This document shows positions 23,737 through 34,480 of a stretch of DNA of 64,000 nt, piece after piece (the first letter of the stretch is position 1; each line of letters starts with the position of its first letter). Source of the stretch: Annona cherimola (Eukaryota > Streptophyta > Magnoliopsida > Magnoliales > Annonaceae). The stretch lies in contig CM059971.1 of the NCBI GenBank assembly GCA_030490835.1, positions 52,314,012 through 52,378,011 of the forward strand. The letters run 5' to 3'. The notes below the pieces were generated by a model. That model saw only the letters and a program-made list of their open reading frames with translations. It made no database searches and was not told the origin of the DNA. A program made the translations under genes and the position numbers.

Positions 23737-25556
23737 ATGGCATCCCAATCCACTTTCATTCCCACATTTGCCGAAGGCCAATCCTTTACTAGGCCACCAT
23801 TGTTTGATGGGAATAATTTTGGATATTGGAAGCTATGTATGAAAGAACTCATCATGGCTACCGATATGGACTCTTGGATTACGATTCAAGATGGTGTGAC
23901 TTTGCCCATTGATGAAAAAGCTTCCAAATGGACCGATGAGAAAGTGAAAATTGTAAAGAGCAATGCCAAGGCTATGAATTCATTATTTTGTGCTCTTACG
24001 GCTTCCGAATATGATAGAGTATCCTCTTGTTTAACCGCCAAAGAAATATGGGATACACTAACTTCTATCTATGAAGGAACCTCTCAAGTCCAATGGACGA
24101 GGAGAAACATTTTGATTTGAGAATTGGAAAATTTTAGGATGTTAGAAACTGAAAATATTTCTGAAATGTGTGCTAGATTTTCCAAGATTACTAACGCCTT
24201 GAAAGGGCTAGGAAAAACAATTTCTGAATCTGAGCAGGTCATGAAGATTCTGAGGGCACTACCTGAATCATGGACTCCAAAAATCACGGCAATAGAAGAA
24301 GCCAAGGATCTTAACACGTTGAAGTTGGAAAATCTTATTAGCTCTTTGATGTCACATGAGCTGATCGAGAAAAGAAACGAAGATCACCACAAAGGCAAAA
24401 GAGCCATTGCCTTGAGAGCCGCACAAGACTCGGACGACACCACCTCATCTTCTCAAAATGACGATGAAATTGCCTTACTCACAAAACGATTCAGAAAATT
24501 TGTAAGGAAAGGCAGAAACTTCAGAAACTTTAAAGAAAGAAATTCCAAAGAGAAAAAGAAAGAAACAACAAAATGTTACCGATGTGGCGGTTCGGGACAC
24601 ATGCAAGCCCAATGGCCAACGACCGAAGAAAATAAGGCAAAGGAGCAAAGAAAAGATCGAGGTGACAACAAAAGTTTCAAAGAAATAAAGGAAGAGACAT
24701 GTACGTGAATGAAGAAGAATCTACAACAAATAGCTCCTCAAGTGAAGAATGCGAAGCAGATTGCGCAAGAATTTGCTGCATAGCAAAAACCGACATATGC
24801 TTTGCATGCACGGAAATCTTGGAGGATCAAGCTACTTTAATGGACTGCACAAGTAGTCAAGAGGTAACCTCCAAACAGAAATCTTTTTCAAATTTTTCTA
24901 CAAATGAATGCCTCAAATGTGCCGAGTTAGAAGAACTTCAACAAGCCTATGATTCATTATATGAAGAAATAAAAAAATTAGGAAACAAGTTTACAATAAA
25001 GAAAAGACAATGTGATGCAGTAATAATTGTAAATGGTAAACTTGCGGAAAAATTAGATAAATTAAAAAATGAAAAGAATACCTTAGAAAATGAGTTAGAG
25101 AAACTTAAAAACGAAAATGAATCATTAAATGAATCCCTTGCCAAGTTCTCTAATCCAGGAGAAAATGTGAACATGTTCTTAAAAATGACAACCCAAACTT
25201 GCAAGAAAGGACTTGGGTATAATACATTTGAACAAACGAAGTCTAACGCTCCAAGAAATAACGCCAAATCCATTTATACTAAACCTAAGATAAATCAAGT
25301 AGTTTGGACCAAAAGACCAACCGAGGAACAAATTACCAATTGGCTTCCTATTTCTAGACTTCCAGGAGCTTGTAATTTTTGCAACAAGTTAGGACACAAG
25401 GTCTATCAATGTAAACTAAGAAAACTGCAAAACCTTGGTGCTAAATTGGTTTGGACGCCGAAAAGCATTAGATTTATGGCTTCAAAGGTAGATCAACATA
25501 AGCTCCAAAGGTTAACTAACCCAAACGGACCCATAAAATGGGTACCAAAAGGATGA
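23737..25556 (+). pseudogene. gag of element C, one stop and one frameshift
   Basis: Starts MASQSTFIPTFAEG at 23737. Codon 128 is TGA (24118-24120) where the intact copy has Gly (GGA). A one-base loss near 24672 shifts the frame in the basic region, and reading resumes at MYVNEEEST (from 24699) to the stop at 25554-25556. The first zinc knuckle has lost its last Cys ([14 protein letters not shown]). The second CCHC (CNFCNKLGHKVYQC) is intact, as is the long Lys/Glu/Asn/Leu coiled-coil segment. Non-functional. Confidence 0.92.
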
Positions 25557-25575
25557 GCTCCACTCAAATTAATTT

Positions 25576-28500
25576 TTGCAGGTATGTCTTAAAGCTAAGG
25601 CCAATAACGTATGGTTTATGGATAGAGGTTGCTCAAGACATATGACAGGAGAAAAAGGACTATTTCACAAGATCAACCCATGCAATGAAGGAACGGTAGC
25701 TTTCGGAAATAATGAAAAAAGTAAAATAAAAGGTAAAGGAAATATCTATGGTAGTTCAAATGCATGTATTGAAAATGTTCTATTTGTTGAAGGACTCAAA
25801 CACAACCTGATGAGTATTAGTCAACTATGTGATAAAGGATATAAAGTTGTATTTGAATCCTCTATATGTAATGTTATTGATGATGACGAGCACATAATAT
25901 TTAGTGGCAAAAGACATGGAAATGTATATTTGGTTTGCCTTGATGACCTAGAAGGAAAATGTCTAATAGCCATAGAAAATGATCTATGGAAATGACATAC
26001 AAGGCTTGGACATATAAATATGTCAAATATTAAAACTTTATGGAAAAAGAATTTGGTACAAAGCTTACCAAAGCTCAAATATGACAAAGATAAGATTTGT
26101 AAAGCCTGTCAACTATCTAAACAACCAAAAATGTCATTTTCGACCAAACAGGAAATTTCAACAACTAGACCACTTGAATTGCTACATATGGATCTTTATG
26201 GGCCATCAGACATTTTAACTCTTGGTAGGAAAAAGTACGTGTATGTAATTGTTGATGACTTTTCTAGATTTACTTGGATTATACTCTTAGCTAGCAAAGA
26301 TGAAGCATTTTCAATGTTTGTCTCGTTTTCAACTTTGGTGCAAAATGAAAAATAAAGTTCAATCATTTCCATTAGAAGTGACCATGGTGGTGAATTTGAA
26401 AATAGTCAATTCATAGAATTTTGCAATGAAAAGGGAATTCACCATACATTTTCTGCACCAAGAACTCCTCAACAAAATGGAGTTGTTGAAAGGAAAAATC
26501 GGACAATACAAGAAATGGCTAGGACCATGCTAAATGAGAGTAAGTTGTCCAAGAGATTTTGGGGTGAAGCTGTAAGTACAGCTTGTCATGTATTAAACCG
26601 AGTTACCATTAGAGCAATATTGAAAAAGACCCCATATGAACTTTGGAAAGGCAGGAAACCAAACATATCATATTTCCATACTTTTGGATGTATTTGTTAT
26701 GTGTTAAATAATGGAAAAACAAATTTGGAAAAACTAGATGCAAAAAGTGATGAAGCTATTTTCTTGGGTTAGTCATTAAATAGCAAAGCATATAGAATTT
26801 TCAACAAAAGAAATCAAACAATAGAAGAATCAATACATGTTGTTTTTTATGAATTTAACCAAACTCTGAAAAAGGAGGATGAACTAAGTGACGCAGATGA
26901 TACAAAAGCAAAACAACAAGAACAACAAAAGGAAACCGAGCTCAAGCCAGAAAATTTCATGGAGGAAGAGGTAAGTGAAGGTAATGATTCCTACAAACCT
27001 CTAATTGATTTAAAGTTCAAAAATGTCAATCCAATTGAGCAAGTCATTGAAAATATTTATGAAGGAGTAAAAACTAGGAGATCAAAGCAAAATATTTATG
27101 GACAATATGCATTTGTGTCAAAAATTGAACCAACCACTATTGAACAAGCTCTTAATGATGAAAACTGGGTTATTGCAATGCAAGAAGAGCTAAATCAATT
27201 TGAAAGGAATGATGTATGGCATTTAGTTCCTAGACCAAATGGTTATACCATTATTGGTACCAAATGGATATTTAGGAACAAATTGGACGAAAGCGGACTT
27301 GTAATTAGAAACAAAGCTAGATTAGTAGCCAAAGGGTATTCCCAGGAAGAAGGGATTGATTTTGAAGAATCATATGCACCTGTGGCTAGATTAGAAGCCA
27401 TACGTATCTTACTAGCATTTGCTTCTCACATGAATTTCAAATTGCTTCAAATGGATGTGAAAAGCGCATTTTTGAATGGATACTTGAATGAAGAAGTATA
27501 TGTTGAACAACCCCCTGGATTTGAAGAAAAGGATCAATCAAAATATTTTTATAAGCTAACCAAAGCATTATATGGACTAAAACAAGCCCCAAGAGCTTGG
27601 TATGAAAGGTTAAATAAATTTTTGATTGATCATGAATTTCAAAGAGGGAAAGTTGATACTACATTATTCATCAAATATAAAAGTAAAAATATTTTAATTG
27701 TGTAAATCTATGTAGATGATATAATATTTGGTGCTACTGATGAAATTCTGTGCCAAGAATTTTCTAAGATCATGCAGAGCGAATTTGAAATGAGCATGAT
27801 GGGAGAACTAAATTTCTTCCTTGGACTGCAAATCAAGCAACAAAGCGAAGGAATATTCTTAAATCAGTACAAGTACGTCAAAGAAATGCTAAAGAAATTT
27901 GGAATGCAAACTACTAAAGGAGCAAAAACTCCAATGAGTTCAACAATCAAAATCGACACAGACGAAAATGGTAAATGTATCGATCAAAAGCTTTATGAAG
28001 TATGATAGGATCATTGTTGTATTTAACTGCTTCTAGACCAGATATTCTTTTCAGTGTTTGTATGTGTTCTAGATTCCAAGCATGTCCTAAAGAATCACAT
28101 TTATTGGTTGTAAAAAGGATTTTTAAATATTTGATAAATACTACTAATTTTGGACTATGGTATCCAAAGGGGTCAACATTTGATTTAATCGGCTACTCGG
28201 ATGCGGATTTTGCCGACTACAAAGTAGATAGAAAAAGTACTAGTGGAACCTGTCAATTTCTTGGAAATATGTTGGTTTCATGGTATTCAAGGAAACAAAC
28301 TAGTGTTGCTCTATCTACAGCAGAAGCCGAATATATAGCCGCCGGAAGCTGTTGTGCCCAACTACTTTGGATGAAACAACAATTGAAAGACTATGACATT
28401 GATTATTATAATATTCCTATCAGATGTGATAACACAAGTGTCATATGTTTGACAAAAAATCCTGTATTGCATTCTAGAACCAAGCATATAGATGTAAGAC

Positions 28501-28652
28501 ATCATTTTATTCGAGAACATGTTGAAAATCATGATATTTGTTTAGAATATGTGAAAACTGAGGATCAAATTGCTGATATATTTACCAAGCCCTTAGCAAA
28601 GGAACTATTTTACAAAATTAGAAATGAAATGGGGATGATTGAATTAAATTAG
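25576..28652 (+). pseudogene. pol of element C, multiple stops
   Basis: All Copia pol domains are recognisable but broken. The protease motif reads DRG instead of DSG. Stops: TGA at 25993-25995 (Trp of the WHKRLGH-type zinc site), TAA at 26353 (integrase core), TAG at 26770 (after integrase) and TAA at 27703 (directly before IYVDD). A one-base loss near 27996 shifts the frame in the [12 protein letters not shown] region. RNase H (28002-28652) is open with SDADF, TAEAEY and [12 protein letters not shown] lies in the pol frame between gag and pol, unlike A, B and F. Dead copy. Confidence 0.92.
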
Positions 28653-29289
28653 GGAAAATTATACAGGAAAATCAAATCTGAAAAAGGTCAAAATCGATAA
28701 GTCAAGTCGACTCCAGTGAAGTCGACTTGGGAAAGTGAAGTCGACTCCGCCTCTGAGGCGAAGTCAACTCCAAGGGATCGAAGTCGACTTTGCCTAGGGC
28801 AAAGTCGACTCCGCGCGCTACCGTCCGCCTTCCCTTCCTTTTTCTTCCTCTCTTCTTCTTCTTCCCCCATTTTCCCGTGCCCAGTCTTCTTCCTTTCTTC
28901 CCTCCATTATTTCCCGCACTCAGAGCTCCCAGCGACGACTCTCTTCCTCTCTTTTCGGCATTTCCTTCCCGCACACAGCTCTCTCTCATCTCCTTGTCTC
29001 TCATCTCTCTCTCCGTTTCTTCTCTCCTTTGTTCATCTCCTCTCTCTTCCCATTTCTCCTCTCTGCTCCAAGCTCTCTGTTCTATCTCTCTCCCTCTCAA
29101 TTTCTCTCTCTGCTTCTCTCTATCTATCTATTCTGCTCCCTTTGTCCTCTCTCTCTCTCATCTCCATTTTCTTTCTCAATCTCTCTCTCTCTCAGTCTCT
29201 CTGCTGTCTACTCTTTTCTCCATTAACTCTCTCTCTACTCTCACTCTCTGCTCTTTGACTTTCTGTCTCTCTGAATTTCAAAAATTCCA
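28653..29289 (+). promoter_or_regulatory. pol-ORF3 spacer of C: AAGTCGACTT repeats plus pyrimidine leader
   Basis: Directly after pol, 28700-28815 hold five GTCGAC palindromes (CAAGTCGACTCC, GAAGTCGACTTG and similar). About 470 bp of nearly pure C/T with many CTCTCT runs (28816-29285) then lead to the ORF3 ATG at 29290. Long open frames here are low-complexity artefacts. Same design as 3868-4355 in A, with a longer leader. Candidate separate promoter and 5' leader of ORF3 (inference). Confidence 0.5.
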
Positions 29290-30885
29290 ATGGCTCCAAA
29301 GTCCAGACCTCCCAAGATAGTTGTATCAAAACCTTCTCTTAAACCTGTTCCCAGAAAATCTACATCCCACACTGAAGACGAGGTGCCTAGGAGACAACGA
29401 ACCTCCTCAAAGTGAGGCCGAGAAGAACCATCCACTTCCACTGGCCACCGGGTTCGTTTTCAAACGGGAACTCCGTCAACAACAGCCGGTCATGAGGAAC
29501 AACCCCAAACCTCACATAGCACTCAATCTGGGGCGAGAAGGAAAGGCAACACAACTGGCAAAGCTCAGGTGTTGAAAATGCCTACCACGTACTTCAAGAC
29601 CGAACTCCAGCACAGTCGGTTCTACAAATCCTTCTACAAGCGGAAGGTATTCATCCCCAAAATCATCGATTTCAAATTTCTGAAAGACTATGGATCAGAT
29701 ATAGAAGATTTGTTGGAATTCCAAGGATGGACCAAACTGCTGAAAGAAGATGAAAGAGTCTATCCGGATTTAACTAGGATCTTCTATTACTTGTGGGATG
29801 AAGAATACTATGGCAGCTTTGTAAAAGGAGTTGACATGTTCTTTGGCATTGGCGTAACTTCGAATTTGGAAGGAGCAATGATAAATATTGGACAGATACT
29901 TGAGGTTCCACATGAAGATGAACCAATCCCTACAGACATCTCACTTGATCAGATATATAATCAGCTCACCCGGAGCAATAAGTATCATCCAGGGATCAAG
30001 TTTCTGCATTACATGGATCTGTCTCCAAGGCTACGGGTTCTACGCCTATTAATAGCCCACTGCATCTATCCTAAGGGCAGAGGAAGAAATCAACTGAACC
30101 CTCAAGAAGCTGGAATATTATGGAAAATCGTAAACAGGGTAAAAGTCAGTCTTCCCCGTTTATTCATTGAAGCCCTTAGCTGCAGAAAGGACAATCCATG
30201 GGGAGTTCTACCCTACGGTACATGGATCACGAAGATCCTCGAGAATTTTGAAGTGGATATTGAAGGCGAGCCCTTTGAAGTACTGAAATCCACAAATGCA
30301 ATCAACAAAGCATTGATCCAGAGAATGAAGATCAATGTACATGAACTAAGGGCCGAAGCAAAAGCTCTAGAAGAGGCTGGACAAGCACCTACTGAGGGGG
30401 AGCAACCCCCAGAAGCCCAGCCGGCTCCACCACAGGATATACCTGAGGAGCTAGCCTCTCCCATGTCACATGGATCATACTCTCCACGGGGATCAAGCAT
30501 TCCAGATCTAGCACCACAACCATCATCTCCGGAGATAACTTTGCAAACCATTCGAGATGAAATGGCTCAACAGGAAAACAGAGTTACAAGTCTCATCTCT
30601 GGGGTCCTCACAGCCATCATGGACATGCATTCCCGACAGGACTGTATGGATCGGGAATTGCGGACTATACACTATCATCTAGCATCCGGGCATTATCGTA
30701 ATCGGCCCATACCCGAACTAGATCCGTTTGATTCCGGATCAGTTCATCGAGATCCAACCCCCGCACTTGTTTCATCATTCTACTCATCTGCCCATGTCCG
30801 ACCTGTCAAACCTACTCAACCTTCATATCCCATTTTCAAATTTCAATTCACCAAATCTTTGGTAATTGAATCTCATTTTGAGTGA
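29290..30885 (+). pseudogene. ORF3 of element C, single nonsense codon
   Basis: 532 codons including the final stop, starting MAPKSRPPKIVVSK. Codon 42 is TGA (29413-29415), beside the conserved REEPSTSTG and two codons before its first residue. Otherwise open to TGA at 30883-30885. The central domain is well conserved with the ORF3 of A (KVFIPKIIDF, ERVYPDLTR, LRVLRLLIAHCIYPKG, NPQEAGILWK), then a Pro/Gln-rich linker and a tail with QENRVTSLISGVL and SRQD. Conservation across two copies that are otherwise quite diverged suggests the protein matters to the family. Family resemblance to 'putative plant transposon protein' is from memory. No transmembrane stretch is obvious, which argues against a classical envelope. 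Confidence 0.75.
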
Positions 30886-30889
30886 TTGA

Positions 30890-30904
30890 CAAAAAGGGGG
30901 AGAT
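30890..30904 (+). other. Upstream purine tract at ORF3 stop, element C
   Basis: CAAAAAGGGGGAGAT right after the ORF3 stop, matching the LTR-adjacent tract at 31156-31170. Confidence 0.6.
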
Positions 30905-31155
30905 AGGATAGAGTTTTTGAGTGAATATTAGGACATGACATAGATTTTAGAGTTTTGTTTGGGTTGGGTAGCTTGTATATAAGTTTTATTTTGCTTTGCA
31001 TTGTAATCTGTATGAATCATGATGATATGAAATATGTTTTATGCTCTAATATTTCTTTTATGCTCTATTTGAAAGATATTTGATGCTCTATTTTGAAAAT
31101 TATATAAATGTGTTTTTCTTGAAAGATACAAACTCAAATTAGTTTTGTCAATCAT
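30905..31155 (+). other. 3' spacer of element C
   Basis: About 250 bp, T-rich and non-coding, between the two purine tracts. Contains several ATGCTCTATTT-like short repeats. Nothing else seen. Confidence 0.5.
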
Positions 31156-31170
31156 CAAAAAGGGGGAGAT
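31156..31170 (+). other. Polypurine tract of element C
   Basis: CAAAAAGGGGGAGAT abutting the TGTTGG of the 3' LTR; primer for plus-strand synthesis. Confidence 0.87.
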
Positions 31171-32877
31171 TGTTGGAAACAATAGTTAAAACAAAACAAA
31201 TTCACCAAAGCATAAGTTTTGATGATTAACAAATTCAAATTTGAGTATGAAATGATTACTAATAGTTTTAATAAATGTCTAAGGAATGAAAATCAACCAA
31301 GTCGATTCCCAAGTCGACACCAACTTCGACTTAGGGTGAAGCCGATCTCGAAGTCGACTCCACATGCGACTTCAACAGGTACCTGATGGACAGATTTGAA
31401 ATTGGAAGATGAACATCCAAAGTCGCAGTCGAAGTCGACTCCACTTGCGACTTGGAAGCCAAGTTGCAGACGAAGTCGACTCCAGTATCGACTTGAAGTT
31501 GCACATTTCTCTCCAGCGTTGATTTTGGGGGACAACACATCCGAAGTCGCAGTCGAAGTCGACTCCACTTGCGACTTGAGGCCAAGTCGCATATGAAGTC
31601 GACCCCAAGATCGACTTGAGTTTCTCAAGCCCAAGTTAAAGGTGCAAGTTCATTTCAAGATGAAGACAACTCAAGTTTTTCAAACCTGAGTATATAAAGA
31701 CTAATACAAGCTTAAAGCAAGCAAGGCATGTGAATTCAATTCCCAAATCAAAGATGATTTGTCCATACAAGATTCAAGTTCTCTAAGTTCACAAGATTTG
31801 AAGCCAATCCAAGACAAATAAAGCCTCTAGTATTGAAGGACAAGAAAAGGAAAGAAGTTAAGCAAGCAAGAATTATATCAACAAAGATCAAACTGATTTG
31901 GCACAAGAAAATAGTCAAGTCGCACCCCAAGTCGACTCCAAGATCGACTTGAGGCCAAGTCTGAAACCAAGTCGACCCAGAACACAAACTTGGAAACTGA
32001 AGAACAGCCGAAGTCACACACGAAGTCGACTCCAGCATGCGACTTGGGCGAAGTCGCAGACGAAGTCGACTCCACCTGCGACTTGGGGACGTAACGTTCG
32101 AATTTTTGAACGTTGGAACATTTATTACGCGCCAACCACCTCTATAATGTTCAAAATATTCCCTCCTCTATATATAGACACTCAAGCAAATGTGGATACA
32201 CACAATACAGAGCCTAAAGAGAGGAAATAAGTGATAGTAAGAGCTTTCATTTGCTTTTCTCTACAATTGAGTAATCTATACACTTTCAAAGGAAGAACAA
32301 GCTTCAAAGTTGCGGTTTGCTTCAACAAAATACAATTGGTTGCTTCTACAAATTCTTCCTCAAGCTGAAACTTGCTACATAACTCAATAAAGTGTAGATC
32401 TTCTTTATTTTTACATTATTGATTGTTTTTAGTGCTTGGTTTGAGTTCGGTGGTTCAAACCAAGACATTGCAAGTAGAGTTGTGATTGGAGTGTAACTCA
32501 TCATTTACTTGTGTTGATTGTATAAGCCTCCTAGAGCTAAAATCTAGAAGAGAGCAGAGGCTCTGATTGTATATGCCCCCTAGAGCTAGAATCTAGAAGA
32601 GAGCGGAGACTCTAGTTGTATTCGCGGAATACATAGTGGAACCCAAGTCACAAGGGTGTGTGAGCTTGGAAGAATGGAGTAGGGAAAGGTTGCCCGAACC
32701 ATTATAAATCTTGTCTACTGTTTTTCTTTAGTGCTTTCATTATCTTATTGATTTCTATTTGTTACAATCTAAGGGATTAAAACTCTAAAGGGTTTAAGTT
32801 TTGATTTACCAAAGAATTTTTCAAGAACCCAATTCACCCCTCCCATCTTGGGTTTTGCCATAAACTCGGGACCAACA
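31171..32877 (+). mobile_element. 3' LTR of element C
   Basis: 1707 bp. Near-identical to 22022-23688 apart from scattered substitutions and one extra palindromic unit of about 40 bp near 31440-31490 (CGACTTGGAAGCCAAG...). Followed by CTTTT and the resumed K tandem repeat. Confidence 0.93.
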
Positions 32878-32970
32878 CTTTTGTCCAATTACATATATGC
32901 ATTTTTTATTTAGAAAAACTAACTAGATTGTTCGTTCGGTCTAGTCATATTATTATTTTTATTTATTCAT
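32878..32970. repeat. Tandem hairpin repeat of K, right part
   Basis: Continuation of the fifth roughly 118-bp unit after the element C insertion (TCCAATTACATATATGCAT, then a decayed CTAGATTG...CGGTCTAG hairpin). Confidence 0.8.
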
Positions 32971-33410
32971 GTTATTCTATTGTTTTCCATAATCAAATTC
33001 ATCTAGATTAAAGATTATTTTCATTAATACTACCTCTTAAATTCTTATATAAATCAAAGTTATGCATTCTAGAATTTAGGGAAAACAGTCTAAACAAATA
33101 TAAATCACTAATTGGGACCCCTAATTGGTATAAATTTTTTCGATTTTTTTTCAAAAGGTTCGTGAATTTAAATAGTTTCATTTAGTGTACTTTAGAACTT
33201 CTAAATTCTTCTCAAAATTCATAAAATCATATTTTATTATTATATTACGTATTTCTTTATTTGTTACATTTTATTAGAATATTTATATTCATATCCTTAC
33301 ATATAAATATTGTCTTAATCATATCTTAAATTTTCTAATCATATTACTAATTCAAATAATTAAGGAAAAAAATCAAGGATTAATTTACATGGTTCTATGT
33401 AGTCATCACA
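32971..33410. other. Right end of K, no genes
   Basis: AT-rich, non-coding DNA ending CATCACA at the K boundary. Nothing else seen. Confidence 0.5.
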
Positions 33411-33649
33411 GTCAGTGTTGTCAAAAAATGGCCGCTTGAAGTCGATACGAAGTTGACTTGGGTATCGACTTGACCTGATTCGATACCTGAGTCGACTTAG
33501 CCTGCGACTTGACCAGTCATGCTTTGGATCTTTAACTCTTTAAGCCTTAAATCATCTCAACACACATGTTAGTGCTTTGAAAATTTCTCAAATTGAATTG
33601 TTAATAATCGAAACATGGATTGTGCTTGATTTGTCATTCGTTTACAACA

Positions 33650-34201
33650 GATATATATTTTGTCTTGAGACTCTCGTCTTCACGCCAACATATATGTTTT
33701 CAAGGACTTGCTCAATTGGATGGTCAACTATAAATGTGAGATCTATAGGAGGTTTATAAAATGCATTACCTTCACTTACTTCTTGGTTTGACTTGTGATA
33801 TTCTTCATCTTACTTGGGCTCTTCTCCCATTTCTTTTTCACTTGAAGCTTTTCAAAATCTTTTGACAAATTTTCTACATCAATCAACTCATCCTTCTTCT
33901 TTAAAATTGGGTTAAATTCATCAAAAATGACATGTATAGACTCCTCTACAACTTTAGTTCTTTTGTTGAATACTCTACATGTTTTACTATTAGAGGAGTA
34001 ATTAAGAAAAATTATCTTATCACTTTTTGCATCTAATTTTTCAAGGTTGTATTTTTCATTATTCAACATATAACAAATACAACCAAAGGTATGAAAATAT
34101 GAAATATTTAATTTTCTACCCTTCCGTAACTCATATAGGGTCTTTTTCAATATTGCTCTAATGATAATACTATTCAATACATGGGAATAGTACTAATAGC
34201 T
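33650..34201 (-). pseudogene. D pol fragment 3: integrase C-terminal / linker
   Basis: Minus-strand remnant matching roughly 5900-6430 of intact pol. A 133-codon open stretch (33776-34177) reads like RAILKKT..YELRKGRK..ISYFHTFGC and VEESIHVIFDE. It is cut at 34201 by L, with TAGCT at the junction. Confidence 0.83.
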
Positions 34202-34480
34202 TGTGGCGCCCCAAACCGGAGTGCCTAGAAGCCTTACTCCGGGACCATTTTTGATTGGTAAACGTGACTCAGGATTGTTGCCCTGATCACACAGTGGGTT
34301 CTTAATTGGATCTCGCCTAAATTTTTTTCTTTCTTTTTTCTTTTCTTTCCTCACATAAACATATACTCATCAACGTTCATAATAGACTTATCCATATCAT
34401 CATAAATCATTAACTTCTCATATTATTCATAACTTCATAATTTCATACAACCTATGTCTTTTTCGCCATATCCCATTAGG

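Larger units (their letters stand above)
22022..32877 (+). mobile_element. Complete but mutated Copia retrotransposon C
   Basis: 10.86 kb, plus orientation: 5' LTR 22022-23688, PBS, gag 23737-25556, pol 25576-28652, spacer, ORF3 29290-30885, two purine tracts, 3' LTR 31171-32877. The TSD is CTTTA/CTTTT (one mismatch), and the interrupted tandem repeat of K continues on both sides. The LTRs are close but differ by substitutions and one repeat unit of about 40 bp. All three ORFs are broken, so the copy could move only with proteins from elsewhere. Confidence 0.94.
19741..33410. mobile_element. Solo-LTR-like element K, interrupted by element C
   Basis: TGTAGTGCCCC...CATCACA with a perfect 5-bp TSD GTCAG (19736-19740 and 33411-33415). 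Without element C it is about 2.8 kb. It has no coding sequence. It contains a block near 20110-20240 with CCCAGAGGGT and CCCCACAGGGTTA, AT-rich DNA and a hairpin tandem array. TG...CA ends and the 5-bp TSD indicate a solo LTR of another family; GGGGC..TACA-type ends (minus reading) recur in the units at 61739 and 45098. Superfamily not determined. Confidence 0.78.
18429..33649 (-). mobile_element. Degraded solo LTR J, split by element K
   Basis: Copia LTR in minus orientation, in two parts (18429-19740 and 33416-33649) totalling about 1.55 kb. The left end CATTGATCCC is a decayed TGTTGGTCCC; the right end is ACAACA. Flanks CATAT and GATAT agree with a decayed 5-bp TSD, and D pol continues across it. 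Palindromes are eroded (18990-19240, 19500-19720, 33430-33510). Interrupted by K with TSD GTCAG. Confidence 0.78.

Noticed and set aside
28716..29320. Long Ser/Leu/Phe-rich ORFs (up to 180 codons) before ORF3 of C
   Set aside because: They are low-complexity translation of a CT-rich leader, open in several frames and not shared with the shorter leader of A.
29290..30885. ORF3 as a retroviral-type envelope gene
   Set aside because: Position fits, but I see no signal peptide, no hydrophobic membrane segment and no Cys-rich ectodomain; the protein is soluble-looking with a coiled-coil tail.
33411..33430. Second hAT end (CAGTGTTGTCAAAA) at the K/J border
   Set aside because: It is the GTCAG target duplication followed by J LTR sequence; no matching opposite end or 8-bp duplication.
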